DNA from: Tetracentron sinense
Taxonomy: Eukaryota > Streptophyta > Magnoliopsida > Trochodendrales > Trochodendraceae
Assembly (NCBI GenBank): GCA_015143295.1
Contig: CM026565.1
Span: 14,320,041-14,384,040 of the forward strand
DNA: 64,000 nucleotides
Direction of reading: 5' to 3'
How positions within the stretch are numbered: the first letter of the stretch is position 1; every line of letters begins with the position of its first letter. This document shows positions 1 to 13,895 of the stretch, in pieces. The notes beneath the pieces were generated by a model that saw only the letters and a list, made by a program, of their open reading frames with translations, did no database searches and had not been told where the DNA came from. The position numbers were made by a program, and so were the translations under genes.

Positions 1-3000
1 AAGAATTGACTCACAATTTTTGGTTTACGCTTTACAATCTTAACAAAAGAAGCAACTAGAGAAACTTGGTGCCAAAATTGTGTATTTAAGTTCTTAACAC
101 TTCTGAGCTAAATTTAAAACTTGGGATGGAATGAAATATAAATTTTTTAGAGGAGACACTACATCGAAACCCGATACTAGGTTAGGAATTGGCGCAAATT
201 GTAGATTTGGGATTTAGAGTTTTAACAAAAGTGGCAACTAGAGAACCTCGTCATTGAACTCATATGTACAAGGTCTAAACACCTCGGAACCATTTCTAAC
301 ACTTAGGATATATTGAAATAATGGTGTCAGAAAATATATACCAAACACCGATTAAATATTAGGTATAGAAGGTCTAAACACCTCGAAACAATTTCTAACA
401 GTTAGGATATATTGAAATAAAGGTGTCAGAAAATATATATCAAACACCGAACAAATATTAGGAATTGGTGCACAATTTTAGGTTTAGGCTCTACAGTATT
501 TATAAGGGACAACTAGGGAACCATGGTGCCCAAATCAGGTATACGAGGTCCAAAAACCTTGAAACTAATTCAAATACTTAGGTTATATTGAAATAAAGGG
601 TTAGAATAGATTAAATTAAAAATTGAGTCTAAGTTTATTCTTATAACAAAACTATGGATTTAGGCTTCACGATCTTAACAAACGAGACCATCTAGGAATT
701 GTGGTACCCAAATCGTGCATATAAGTTCCAAACACCTTGAAAATAATTCTAGCACTTACGTTATGTTGAAATAATGTTGTTAAATGAGATCATATCAGAC
801 ATCGAGTCTAGGTTAGGAATTTGCAGACAATTATATGTTTAGGTTTTTTTTTGAAAAGGAAGGCAACTAGGCAACTTATGTGCCCAAATCAGGCATACGA
901 GGTGCAGAAACGTCGAAGACACTTCCAACACTTAGGATATATTGAAATAAAGGTGTCAGAATACACACTATAAAAAACCGAATCTAGGTTATCAATTGGT
1001 GTCAAGTTTTAGGTTTAGCCTTTAGGTATTAACAATCGAGATAAGCAGGTAACCTTGGTGTCCAAATTGGGCACTAAAGGACCAAGTACCTCGAAACCAA
1101 TTCCAAAACTTAGATTACATTGAAAAAATGTATGATATTACATAAATAATTGAGTCTAGATTAAGAATTTGGAAATCTCCGTGCCCAAATTGAGAATAAG
1201 AAATCCAAACACCTTAAAACGAATTCTAACACTTATGGTATATTGAAATAAATTTGTCATAAGAGGTCATAAAAAATCGAATCTAGGTTAAGAATTTGGA
1301 AATTTCGGACCCCAAATTGAGAATAAGAGATCCAAACACCTCGAAACCAATTCCAATAGTTAAGTTATAATGAAATAGAGGTGTTAAAATCTCACATAAA
1401 AAATTGTGTCTAAGTTTGGGATTATAACAAAATTATGGGTTTTAGGCTTCACGGTCTTAACAAAAGAAACAATCTGAGAACTTTGGTACCAAAATCGTGT
1501 ATACAAGGTCTAAACACCTCGAAACCTATTCCAATACTTACATCATGTTGAAATAAAGATGATAGAAGAGACTTTATAAAAAAAATGAGTTCTGATTAGG
1601 ATTTAATTCAAAATTGTTGGTTTAGGCTTAATAGTCTTAACAATTTCAGACCTTATGTTTATTGAAATAATGTTATCAGATGAGATCTTATCAGAAATTG
1701 AGTCTAGGTTAGGAAATTGCAAACAATTATATGTTTAGGCTTTACGGTTTTAACAAAGAAGGTTACTAGGAAACTTCGGTGCCCAAATTAGGCATACGAG
1801 TTGCATAAACGTCGTAGGCACTTCCAACCCTTTAGAAATATTGAAATAAAGGTGTCAAAAAACACTATATCAAAAACCGAGTCCAGACTATGAAATTGTG
1901 CAAAGTTATAGGTTTAGCATTTAGTGTATTAACAAACGAGAGAACTAGGGAGCCTCGGTATCCAAATCAGGCATTGGAGGTCCAAATACCTCGAAACCAA
2001 TTCCAAGACTTAGGTTATATTGAAAAAAAATGTGTCAAAAGATTTTACATAATATTGAGTCTAGGTTAGGAATTAGGAAATCTCAGTGCCGAAATTGAGA
2101 ATAAGAGATCTAAACACCTCGAAACCAATTCTAACACTTACGGTATATTGAAATAAATTTGTCATAAGAGACCACATCAAAACCTATGTCTATGTTAGGA
2201 TTAACGCATAATTATATGTTTAGGCTTTAGGGTACAAACAAAAGATACATCTTGGGAAGGGAACCTAGGTGCCCAAATCAGGCCTAACAGTTCCAAATAC
2301 CTCGAAAACAATGGAGTACTCATGTAATTTTGAAATAAAGATGTTAGACGAGATTTTGGTGCTCAAATCGGGCATATAAGTTCCAAACACCTCGAAACCT
2401 TGTCGAACACTTAGTATCTATTGAAATTGAAATGTCATAAAAGACTAGATAAAAAACCGAGTCCAGGTTATAAATTGGTGGACAATTGTAGGTTTATGCT
2501 TTACAGTAATAACGAAAGAGACAACTACTATACCTCTGTGCTAAAATCTGGCATACGGGGTCCAAACAGCTCAAAACCAATTCGAAGACCGATTATATAT
2601 TTGAAGCAAGGTTTTAGAAAAACAACATAAGAAATGGATACTAGGTTAGGAATTAATGGCAAAGTATAGGTTTAGGCTTAACGGTCTTAACAAAACAGAT
2701 AAATAGTGAATTTCGGCACCCAAGTTGGGTATATGAGGTCCAAACACTCCGAAAGCAATTCAAACACTTAGGTTATATTGAAATAAAGGGGTCAAAAGGG
2801 ATCACATCAAAATCCGTGTCAATATTAAGAATTGACTCACAATTCTTGGTTTACGATTTACAATTATAACAAAAGAGGCAACTAGAGAACCTCGGCGCTA
2901 AAATTGTGTTCTTAACACCTCTGGGCTAAATTTAAAACTTAGGATGTAATGAAATATAAATGTGTTAGACGAGACACTACATCAAAAACTGATGCTAAGT

Positions 3001-5631
3001 TAAGAATTGGCGCAAATTGTAGATTTGGGATTTAGAGTTTTAACAAAAGAGGCAACTAGGGAACCTCGTCATCGAACTCATATATATAATGTCTAAACCT
3101 CTCAAGACCACTTCTAACACTTAGGATATATTGAAATAAAGGTTTCAGAAAACATATATCAAACACCGAATAAATATTAGGTATAAAAGGTCTAAACACC
3201 TCAAAACCACTTCTAACACTTAGGATATATTGAAATAACGGTGTTAGAAAATATATATTAAATACCGAATAAATATTTGGAATTGGTGCGCAAATAAAAG
3301 ACAACTAGGGAACCATGGTGCCCAAATCGGGTATATGAGGTCCAAACTCCTCGAAACTCATTCCAATACTTAGGTTATAATGATGTAGAGGGTTAGAATA
3401 GATTACATTAAAAATTGAGTCTAAGTTTGGAATTGTAACAAAATTATGGGTTTAGACTTCACGGTCTAACAAACGAGACAATCCGGGAACTTTGGTACCC
3501 AAATTGTGCATACAAGGTCCAAACACCTCGAAACCAATTCCAACACTTACATCATATTGAAATAAAAATGATAGAAGAGACCTTATCAAATAATTGAATT
3601 GCGATTAGGATTTAGCGCAAAATTGTAGGTTTCGGCTTTACAATCTTCACCATTCCGGCATTTACGTTATATTGAAATAATGTTGTCAGAAGAGATCACA
3701 TCAGAAATCGAGTGTAGGTTAGGAATTTGTACACAATTATATGTTTAGGATTTTTTTGAATAGAAAGGGAATTTGGCAACTTCGGTGCCCAAATCAGGCA
3801 TACGAGGTGCAGAAACGTCAAAGACATTTCCAACACTTAGGATATATTGAAATAAAGGTGTCAGAAAACACACTTTAAAAAACCGAATCTAGATTATGAA
3901 TTAGTGCGATGTTTTAGGTTTAGCCTTTAGGGGGGTATTAACAATAGAGATAAGTAGGTAACCTCGGTGTCCAAATCGGGCACTGGAGGTCCAAACACTT
4001 CAAAACAAATTCCAAAACTTAGATTATATTGAAAAAATGTATGAAATTACATAAAAAATTGAGTCTAGGTTAAGAATTTGGAAATCTCAGGGCCCAAATT
4101 GAGAATAAGAGATCCGAACACCTCGAAACAAATTCTAACACTTATGATATATTGAAATAGAGGTGTTAGAATAGACTACATAAAAAATTGGGTCTAAGTT
4201 TGCGATTATAACAAAATTATAGGTTTTAGGCTTCACAGTCTTAACAAACGAAACAATCGGAGAACTTTGTTATCAAAATCGTGCATAGAAGGTCCAAACA
4301 CCTCAAAACCAATTCCGACACTTACATCATGTTGAAATAAAGATGATAAAAGAGACGGCATAAAAATTTGATTTCCAGTTTGGATTTAATTCAAAATTGT
4401 AGGTTTAGGCTTAACAATTTTAACAATTTCAGACATTATGTTATATTGAAATAATGTTATCAGATGAAATCTTATCAGAAATTGAGTTTAGGTTAGGAAT
4501 TTGCACACAATTATATGTTTAGGCTTTACGGTTTTAACAAAAAGGGGAACTAGGATACTTCGGTGCCCAAATCAAGCATACGAGGTGCAGAAACGTTATA
4601 GGCACTTCCAACACTTAAGATATATTGAAATGAAGGTGTCAAAAAACACTATATCAAAAACCGAGCCCAGGTTATGAAATTGTGCAAAGTTGTAGATTTA
4701 GCATTTAGGGTATTAACAAACGAGAGAACTAGGGAACCTCGGTGTCCAAATCAGGCATTGGAGCTTGAAACACCTCGAAACCAATTCTAAGACTTAGGTT
4801 ATATTGAAAAAAAAAAGTGTTAAAAGATTTTACATAATATCGAGTCTAGGTTAGAAATTGGGAAATCTCGGTGCCCAAATTGAGAATATGAGATCTAAAC
4901 ACCTCGAATCCAATTCTAACACTTATGATATATTGTAATAAATTTGTCATAAGAGACCACATAAAAACCCAAGTCTATGCTAGGATTAACGCATAATTAT
5001 ATGTTTGGGCTTTATGGTATAAACAAAAGATACATCTAGGGAAGGAACCTAGGTGCCCAAATTAGGCATAACAGTTCCAAATACCTCGAAAACAATGGAG
5101 TGCTCATGTAATATTGAAATAAAAATGTTAGACGAAACTTTTGGGGATTATTGTTAAGTCCCCGCATCATAGAGTTTATGTGTTTTTAAAAGAAACAATT
5201 AAATGACCTTGGTGCTCAAATCGGGCATATAAGGTCCAAACACCTCGAAACCTATTCGAACACTTAGGATATATTGAAATAGAAGTGTCGGAAAAGACTA
5301 GAAAAAAAAACCGAGTCCAGGTTATAAATTGGTGTACAATTGTATGTTTGGGCTTTACTGTAATAATGAAAGAGACAATTACGATACCTCAGTGCCAAAA
5401 TTAGGCATACGAGGTCCGAACAACTCAAAACCAATTCGAAAACCGATTATATATTGAAATAAAGGTTTTAGAAAAAACTACATAAAAAATGGAGACCAGT
5501 TTAGGAATTAGTGAAAAAGTATATGTGTAGGCTTAACGGTCTTAACAAAACAGATAGATATTGAATTTCGGCACCCAAATTGGGTATATGAGGTCCAAAC
5601 ACTCCGAAAGCAATTCAAACACTTAGGTTAT
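1..5631. repeat. Diverged ~179-bp satellite array, block 1
   Basis: Tandem monomers share recognisable landmarks: CACCTCGAAACCAATTC, ATATTGAAATAAAGGTG, GGTTTAGGCTTTAC and CTAGGGAACCTCGGTG. Successive ATATTGAAATAA landmarks are about 176-181 bp apart (for example near 586, 762, 938 and 1117). Neighbouring monomers differ strongly, but the block starting at 1 is repeated from about 2827 with the same monomer order, giving a higher-order unit of about 2.82 kb. A shortened 99-bp monomer (ATATATTG landmarks at 303 and 402, then 3121 and 3220) marks the same point in both units. The short reading frames here have no protein-like content. A centromeric or pericentromeric location is inferred from monomer length and higher-order structure only. 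Confidence 0.9.
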
Positions 5632-6136
5632 TGTGAGTACCTGAATTTTACCCTCCATTCCCGATCAGGATAAATCCGAATAAGGAATAGTGATAAATTG
5701 TAATTGAAAAGAGAGTCGCCACCTATCTAATTCTGAGGGAAATAGGTCCCTGAAATTGTTGGATAAGGCTTAGTCTGGAAATCAGAGGTCAGGGTAAGGG
5801 ATTCAGTTGAGTTAGGGGAAGGTGTTAAGCACCCCTAAACTCCCATCCGGAGATGGTTACCTACTCCCTAAGTTTGAATCAAATAAAGGAAACCATAAAG
5901 AAGCTTGCAATTTTATCTATATGCTAAGCAATGTAATGTTAAAAATAACTGAATTGAGAGGGATAAGGTAGAAATGGAATAAGGATTCTATCTTAGGGGA
6001 GCTGAACTCGATCAGGGTTGCCTACGTATCCACAGTTAGTGGAATCAAGCCACAGGTAGTTCCGGAAAGGAGTTGATGGTTTGATTTGATTGGACTAGTT
6101 TGTGGGTGATTGAAAGGTTTGATGGTTGTTGCTCTT

Positions 6137-6270
6137 ATTTGATGAGCGAGATGGCCTTTTAAGCTCGTGCTGAGGAGCGATGTGGCCTTTTTAGCTTGTG
6201 CTGAGGAGCGAGGGGGCCTTTTTAGCTCGTGCTGAGGAGCGAGGTGGCCTTTTAAGCTCGTGCTGAGGAG
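6137..6270 (+). repeat. Tandem repeat in LTR-E, ~31-bp unit
   Basis: Four to five copies of a unit built on GCTCGTGCTGAGGAGCGAG followed by GTGGCCTTTT. The copies differ in one or two bases and in the length of the T run. Confidence 0.85.
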
Positions 6271-6335
6271 CCTGGCGAGGTAGGGATTTGAACAGGTTTT
6301 GAACTGAGGCTCTGACGAGGGTTTGAATAGATTGG

Positions 6336-6550
6336 GTTTAACTAGAGTTTACCTAGGGTTAACTAGGGCTTAATCAGGGTTTAACTAGAGTTAACTGGAA
6401 TTAACTAGGGTTAACTGGGTTTAACTGGGATTAACTGGAGTTAACTAGGGTTAACTGGGTTTAACTGAGGTTAACTAGGGTTAACTGGGTTTAACTGGGA
6501 TTAACTAGGATTTAACTAGAGTTGACTGGGATTAACTGGGTTTAACTGGG
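6336..6550 (+). repeat. Short tandem repeat GGGTTAACT-type in LTR-E
   Basis: About 18 irregular copies of a 10-12 bp unit of the form TTAACTGGG / TTAACTAGGG / TTTAACTGGG. Each copy holds the GTTAAC palindrome or a one-base variant. It resembles a degenerate G-rich telomere-like repeat only superficially, because it lacks the TTTAGGG core. Confidence 0.85.
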
Positions 6551-6559
6551 GCTTTAATC

Positions 6560-6850
6560 GGACAGAGGTTTGGCTAGGCAAGGCAAGTTTTGAACTGGGA
6601 TTTTGGGCAGAGGTTCGACTGGGCAGTGCTAGTTTTTAACCGGGATTTGGGCAGAGGTTCGACTAGGCGGTGCTAGTTTTGAATCGGGATTTGGGCAGGG
6701 GTTCGACTAGGCGAGGCTATATTTGAACCGGAATTTGGGCAGAGGTTCGACTAGGCGAGGCTATATTTGAACCGGAATTTGGGCAGAGGTTCGACTAGGC
6801 GAGACTATATTTGAACCGGAATTTGGGCAGAGGTTCGACAGGCAAGCAGT
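6560..6850 (+). repeat. Tandem repeat in LTR-E, ~45-60 bp unit
   Basis: Five or more copies share GGGCAGAGGTTCGACTAGGC followed by a GAGGCTATATTTGAACCGG-like half. The last copies (6710-6840) are nearly identical, so they expanded recently. Confidence 0.82.
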
Positions 6851-7077
6851 CTAAACTAGATATTAAAGCAAAACTAGAAACTAAGCAATTTAATAAAGCA
6901 AAAAAACTTGAAAGCAAGATTAGGGATAGAGGGATTACCTGCCCGAAAGTACGGCGAACTTTCGGACAAAGAAGGATTCTCCAAAAAACTAAAAAAATTT
7001 GGTGTTACGGAAGTGGAACTCGAAAAACCAAGGAGAGGAGTGAAAAATGGATGATTTTTGAAGGAAGGGAGGAGGGG

Positions 7078-7085
7078 TATTTATA
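7078..7085 (+). promoter_or_regulatory. TATA-like box TATTTATA in LTR-E
   Basis: TATTTATAGGG follows a purine-rich stretch and sits in the second half of the LTR, where a U3/R boundary could lie. There is no transcript evidence. Confidence 0.35.
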
Positions 7086-7489
7086 GGGTCTCGAAGTAGT
7101 GCCCGCGCCTTTTTAAAGGGCGCGATTTATTATATTTTAATGAATAGTAAAGCGGTGCGAACAGTGAGTCGGCAACGCGTCGACGGGATATTTTTAAATC
7201 CGCGCCTTTTTAAACGGCGAGATTTTAATATATTTAATTGTGAACAAAAATAATAATAAAAAATGAAGTTTGCCATGGAAGAGGGGCCGACATGGTCCAG
7301 CGCCTTTTAAAAGGGCGAGCTTGCCCCTTAGGGCCTGTTTGGCCCTTCAAAAAACTGATTTTTTGGGTTTTTTGTTTATACTCCTATTTGCCGAAAAACT
7401 GTTTTTATCGTCTTAAGCACATTTTAAGCCCAACAATAGTCAAAATTGAACTGGTAAAATCCAGAATAATATTTCAGATAAAACGTGGA

Positions 7490-7720
7490 TTTTTCAGAAC
7501 TTTTCAGGGGCGTTTTGGTCAATTTACACTCCAGGGGCATTTCGGTCAATTTCAACCGTTTTAAGTTTAATTTAACTCCAAAAATAGCCAAAATTTACCA
7601 AAAATTTTATGAAATCATTTTAAACAAAATGAAAAATTTTAAGCAATTTTTCAGGGGTATTTTGGTCATTTTTCACCCTAGGGGCATTTTGGTCAGTTTT
7701 TTACCTAAGGGGCATTTCTC
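7490..7720 (+). repeat. Repeated GGGGCATTTTGGTCA motif near LTR-E 3' part
   Basis: Five spaced copies of CAGGGGCGTTTTGGTCAATTT-like sequence (near 7504, 7532, 7651, 7679 and 7708) lie in AT-rich DNA just before the LTR end. Confidence 0.7.
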
Positions 7721-7822
7721 GGAAATCGAAGCACGTGGAAAGAGGGTTTTAAAAAAGGATTTTTAAAAGGGATTTTAGAGGTATGTAAGGAGATAAAGGG
7801 GTGCAAAATTGGGGTGCTTACA

Positions 7823-10800
7823 GTTATATTGAAATAGAGGTGTTAGAATAGACTACCTTAAAAATTGAGTCTAAGTTTGGATTATAACAAAATGATGGGT
7901 TTTAGGCTTCACGGTCTTAACAAAGGAAACAATCCGAGAACTTTTGTACCAAAATCGTGCATACAAGGTCCAAACACCTCGAAACCAATTCCAACTCTTA
8001 CATTATGTTGAAATAAAGATGATAGAAGAGACCGCATAAAAAATTGAGTTCCGATTAGGATTTAATACAAAATTGTAGGTTTAGACTTAACAGTCCTAAT
8101 AATTTGAGACATTATGTTATATTGAAATATTATTATCAGATGAGATCTTATCAGAAATCAAGTCTAGGTTAGAAATTTGCACAAAATTATATGTTTAAGC
8201 TTTACGGTTTTAACAAAGAAGGAAACTAGGAAACTTCGGTGCCCAAATCAGGTATACGAGGTGGAGAAACGTCATAGGCACTTCCACCACTTAAGATATA
8301 ATGAAATAAAAATGTCAAAAAACACTATATTGAAAACCGAGTCTAGTTTATGAAATTGTGCAAAGTTGTAGGTTTAGCATTTGGGGTATTAACAAACGCG
8401 AGAACTAAGGAACCTCAGTGTCCCAATCAGACATCGGTGGTCCAAACATCTTGAAACCAATTCTAAAACTTAGGTTACATTAAAAAACAATGTGTCAATT
8501 TTTTTTACATAATATCGAGTCTAGGTTAGGAATTGGGAAATCTCGGTGCCCAAATTGAGGATAAGAGATCTAAACATCTCGAAACCAATTCTAACACTTA
8601 TAGTATATTGAAATAAATTTGTCATAAGAAACCACATAAAATCTAAGTCTATGTTAGGATTAACGCACAATTATATGTTTAGGCTTTAGGGTATAAACAA
8701 AAGATACATGTAGGGAAGGGAACCTCGGTGCCCAAATCAGGCATAACAGTTTCAAATACCTCGAAAACAATGGAGTGCTCATATAATATTGAAATAAGGA
8801 TGTTAGACGAGACTTTTGGGTATTATTGTTAAGTCCCCGCATCATAGACTTTATGTGTTTTTGAAAGAGACAACTAAAGGACCTTGGTGTTCAATTCGGG
8901 CATAGAAGGTCCAAACACCTTGAAACCTATTCGAACACTTACGATATATTGAAATAGAAGTGTCAGAAAAGACAAGAAAAAAAACCGAGCCTAGGTTATA
9001 AACTGATGCACAATTGTCGGTTTAGGCTTTTACAGTAATAACAAAAGAGACAATTAGGATACTTCAGTGCCAAAATCAGGCATACAAGGTCCAAACAGCT
9101 CAAAACCAATTCGAAGACCGATTATATATTGAAATAAAGGTTTTAGAAGAAACTACATAAAAAATAGAGACTATGTTAGGAATTAGTGGAAAAGTATAGG
9201 TTTAGGCGTAACGGTCTTAACAATTCAAACACTTAGCTTATATTGAAATAAAGGTGTCAAAAGAGACCACATCAAAATCCGTGTCAACAATAAGAATTGT
9301 CTCACAATTTTTGGTTTACGCTTTACAATCTTAACAAAAGAGGCAACTAGAGAACCTCGGTGCTAAAATTGTGTATTCAAGTTCTTAACACCTCTAAGCT
9401 AAATTTAAAACTTAGGATGCAACGAAATATAAATGTGTTGGAAGAGATACTACACCAAAACCTGATGCTAGGTTAAGAATTGACACAAATTGTAGATTTG
9501 GGATTTAGAGTTTTAACACAAGAGGCAAGTAGAGAACCTCGTCACCGAACTCATATATACAAAGTCTAAACACCTTGAAACCACTTCTAACACTTAGGAT
9601 ATCAAACACCGAATAAATATTAGGAATTGGTGCACAATTGTAGGTTTAGGCTCTACGCTATTTATAAAAGACAATTAGGGAACCATGGTGCCCGATTCGA
9701 GTATACGAGGTCCAATCACCTCGAAACAAATTCCAATAGTTAGGTTATATTGAAATAGAGGGTTAGAATAGATTACATTAAAAATTGAGTCTAAGTTTGA
9801 AATTGTAACAAAATTATAGGTTTAGGCTTCACGGTCTTAACAAACGAGGCAATCCGGGAACTTTGGTACTCAAATCGTGCATACAAGGTCCAAATACCTC
9901 GAAACCAATTCCAACACTTACATCATATTGAAATGAAGATGATAGAAGAGACCTTATAAAATAATTGAATTTCAATTAGGATTTAGCGCAAAATTGTTGG
10001 TTAGGCTTACAGTCTTAACAATTCCCACATTTACGTTATATTGAAATAATGCTGTGAGATGTGATAATATCAGAAATCGAGTCTAGCTTAGGAATTTGCA
10101 CACAATTATATGTTTAGGTTTTTTTGTTGGAAAGGAAGGGAACTAGGCAACTTCGGTGCCCAAATCAGGCATACGAGGTGCAGAAATGTCGAAGACACTT
10201 CCAACACTTAGGATATATTGAAATAAAGGTGTCAGAAAATACACTATAAAAAACCGAATCCAAGTTATGAATTAGTGCAAAGTTTTGGGTTTAGCTAGGT
10301 ATCCTCAGTGTCCAAATCGGGCACTAGAGATCCAAACACGTCGAAACTAATTCCAAAGTTTAGATTATATAGAAAAACTATATGATATTACATAAATAAT
10401 CAAGTGTAGGTTAAGAATTTGGAAATCTGAATGCCTAAATTGAGAATAAGAGTTCCAAACACCTCGAAACGAATTCTAACACTTATGGTATATTGAAATA
10501 AATTTGATATAAGAGACCACCTAAAAAACCGAGTATACGTTAAGAATTTGGAAATCTCGTTGCCTAAATTGAGAATAAGAGATCCAAACACCTTGAAACC
10601 AATTCCAATACTTAGGTTATATTGAAATAGAGATGTTAGAATAGGCTACATAAAAAATTGAGTCTAAGTTTGGGATTATAACCAAATTAGGGGTTTTAGG
10701 CTTCACGGTCTTAACAAAAAAAAGAATTCGAGAACTTTGGTACCAAAATCGTGCATACAAGGTCCAAATACCTCGAAACCAATTTCAACACTTACATCAT

Positions 10801-11121
10801 GTTGAAATACGGATCATAGAAGAGACCGCATAAGAGTTCCGATTAGGATTTAATGCAAAATTACAGGTTTAGGCTTTTTAGTCTTAACAATTTCAGACAT
10901 TATGTTATATTGAAATAATGTTATTAGATGAGATCTTATCAGAAATCGAGTCTAGTTTTGGAATTTTCATACAATTATATGTTTAGGCTTTACGGTTTTA
11001 ACAAAAAAGGAAAGTAGGAAACTTTGGTGCCCAAATCAAGCATATGTGGTGCAGAAACTTCGTAGGCATTTCCAACACTTAAGATAGATTGAAATAAAGG
11101 TGTCAAAAAACACTATATTAA
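7823..11121. repeat. Diverged satellite array, block 2
   Basis: It continues the ~179-bp satellite immediately after the GTTAT duplication. It contains the motif TTATTGTTAAGTCCCCGCAT near 8822, which recurs once per higher-order unit, and the AGAATTGtCTCACAATT landmark near 9291. The unit here is shortened: about 1.5 kb between the TTAAGTCCCC landmarks of blocks 1 and 2 once the inserted LTR is subtracted. Confidence 0.88.
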
Positions 11122-11330
11122 TGTCGCGACCCAAAATCCCCCTAGGAGTTAGGAGACTTTTGGCTCGTGACCGCCGTGTCATACCATCTTGTAAGAGCAT
11201 ACAAGGCATAAAAAAGGCGAACCTGAAAATTTCTTTATAACATAAACTTACGATTTGTGTTCCAAGTCCGAAACAACAGATTATACAAAATATAAGTCTA
11301 ATGTGGACATTCCCCACTTTCAAAATACCA
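11122..11330 (-). mobile_element. Truncated 3' end of a family-A-like LTR
   Basis: TGTCGCGACCCAAAATCCCCC is the reverse complement of the 3' terminus found on the family A LTRs (GGGTTTTGGGTCGCGACA). Only about 209 bp remain before satellite resumes at CTCACAATTCTTGG. The matching 5' terminus and a TSD are absent, so this is a deletion remnant. Confidence 0.7.
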
Positions 11331-13485
11331 CTCACAATTCTTGGTTTGCGCTTTACAATCTTAACAAAAGAGGCAACTAGAGAACCTCGTTGCTAAAATT
11401 GTATATTCAAGTTCTTAACACCTCTGAGCTAAATTAAAAACTTACGATGTAACGAAATATAAATGTGTTAGAAGAGACACTACATCAAAACCCGATGCTA
11501 GGTTAAGAATTGGTGTAAATTGTAGATTTGGGATTTAGAGTTTTAACAAAAGAGGCAACTAGAGAACCTCGTCACCGAACTCATATATACAAGGTCGAAA
11601 CCCCTTGAGACCACTTTTAACACTTAGGATATATTGGAATAAAAGTATCAGAAAATATATATCAAACACCGAATAAATATTAGGTATAGAAGGTCTAAAC
11701 ACCTCGAAACCACTTCTAAAACTTAGGATATATTGAAATAAAAGTGTCAGAAAATATATATTAAACACCGAACAAATATTTGGAATGGGTGCACAATTGT
11801 AGGTTTAGGCTCTACAGTATTTATAAAAGACAACTAGGGAACCATGCTGCCCAAATCGGGTATACGAGGTCCAAACACCTTGAAACGAATTCCAATACTT
11901 AGGTCATATTGAAGTAGAGGGTTAGAATAGATTAGATTAAAAATTGAGTCTAAGTTTGGAATTGTAACAAAATTATGGGATTAGGCTTCACGGTCTTAAC
12001 AAATGAGATAATTCGGGAACTTTGGTACCCAAATCGTGCATACAAGGTCTAAACGCCTCAAAACCAATTACAACACTTACATCAATAAAGATGATAGAAA
12101 AGACCTTATCAAATAATTGAATTGCGATTAGGATTTAGCGCAACATTGTAGGTTTAGGCTTTACAGTCTTAACAATTCCAGCACTTACGTTATATTGAAA
12201 TAATGTTGTCAGATAAGATCATATCAGAAATCGAGTCTAGGTGAGGAATTTCTACACAATTATATGTTTAGGTTTCGTTTTTTTTAAAAAGGAAGGGAAC
12301 TTGGCAACTTTGGTAAACAAATCAGGCATATGAGGTGCAGAAACGTCGAAGACACTTCCAACACTTAGGATATATTGAAATAAAAGTGTCAGAAAACACA
12401 CTATAAAAAATCGAATCCAGGTTATGAATTGGTGCGAAGTTTTAGGTTTAACCTTTAGGGTATTAACAATTGAGATAAGTAGGTAACCTCGGTGTGCAAA
12501 TCGGGCATTGGAGGTCCAAACACCTCGAAACCAATTCCAAAAGTTAGATTGTGCTGAAAAAAATGTATGATATTACATAAATAATCTAGTCTAGGTTAAG
12601 AATTTGGAAATATGAGTGCCCAAATTGTGAATAAGAGATGCAAACACCTCGAAATGAATTCTAACACTTATGGTATACTGAAACAGAGGTGTTAGAATAG
12701 ATTACAAAAAAAATTGAGTATAAGTTCTGGATTATAACAAAATTATGGGTTTAAGGCTTCAGGGCCTTGACAAAAGAAACAATCTGTGAAATTTGGTACC
12801 AAAATCGTGCATACAAGGTCCAAACACCTCGAAACCAATTCGAACACTTACATCATGTTGAAATAAAGATGATAGAAGAGACCGTATAAAAAATTGAGTT
12901 TCGATTAGGATTTAATGTGAAATTTTAGGTTTAGGCTTAGCAGTCTTAACAATTTCAGACATTATGTTATATTAAAATAATGTTATCAGATGAGATCTTA
13001 TCAGAAATCGAGTCTAGGTTAGGAATTTGTACACAATTATAGGTTTAGGGTTTATGGTTATAAAAAAGAAGGGAAGTAGGAAACTTCGGTGCTGAAATCA
13101 GGCATACGAGGTGCAGAAACGTCGTAGGCACTTCCAACACTTAAGATATATTGAAATAAAGGTGTCAAAAAACACTATATCAAAAACCGAGTACAGGTTA
13201 TGAAATTGTGCAAAGTTGTGGGTTTAGCATTTAGTGTTTTAGCAAACAAGAGAACTAGGGAACCTCGGTGTCCAAATCAGGCATTGGAGGTCCAAACACC
13301 TCGAAACCAATTCTAAGACTTAGATTATATTGAAAAACATGTGTCAAAAGATTTTACTTAATATTGAGTCTAGGTTAGGAATTAGGAAATCTCGGTGCCC
13401 AAATTGAGAATAAGAGATCTAAACTCCTCGAAATTAATTCTAACACTAATAGCATATTGAAATAAATTTGTCATAAGAGACCACA
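11331..13485. repeat. Diverged satellite array, block 3
   Basis: Satellite monomers resume at the CTCACAATTCTTGG landmark that opens the higher-order unit. The 99-bp short-monomer signature is present (ATATATTG landmarks near 11624 and 11723). No coding signal. Confidence 0.88.
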
Positions 13486-13895
13486 TGTAGAGCCCCAGAC
13501 TTTTTCATGCTTAAAACATGACACTTTCGTTGTCATTTTGCCTTTTAAGAGGTATAATTAATAAATAAAGAAGAAATTAGAAATTTCGAAACGTCAAAAA
13601 TGTTCCTTTTCGAAGTACGAACACAATGCAAGTTGAATCGTCAAAATTGGATGAACGAGTCAAAAGATATGGCCAAAACAGTCTGAACCTGTAGGTAAAC
13701 GTAGCTCGGAAGGCACTAAGGACGTGCTCTGACGTCGTACTCTGATAACGTAGCACGGACAACGTACTCTGATAACGTATACTGTATGCATCCGTTGTAC
13801 AGCTTACAACGGGCACGTTGTACAACTCACCACGGGCACGCTGTACATAAGACAACGGACAACGTGTTCAGCACTGTCCACAACGGACAACAAGT

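Larger units (their letters stand above)
5632..7822 (+). mobile_element. Solo LTR, family E (TGTGAGTACC...GGTGCTTACA)
   Basis: The sequence leaves the satellite exactly at TGTGAGTACC and returns after GTGCTTACA. It is flanked by a perfect 5-bp TSD, GTTAT, at 5627-5631 and 7823-7827. No PBS, PPT or gag-pol sequence is inside, so this is an LTR left by LTR-LTR recombination. It holds several internal tandem repeats and a TATA-like box (separate entries). The 91-codon frame at 6811-7086 and the frames at 7292-7766 have no recognisable domain and are composed of the repeat sequence itself. Confidence 0.88.

Noticed and set aside
3056-3304. Minus-strand satellite frames with repeated F-Q-Y-I-L-S-V-R-S-G (also 10400 and 11559)
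   Set aside because: Same peptide arises from successive satellite monomers; no gene features and frames are interrupted in other copies.
6336-6550. Interstitial telomere repeat
   Set aside because: Unit is TTAACTGGG-like and lacks TTTAGGG; it lies inside an LTR.
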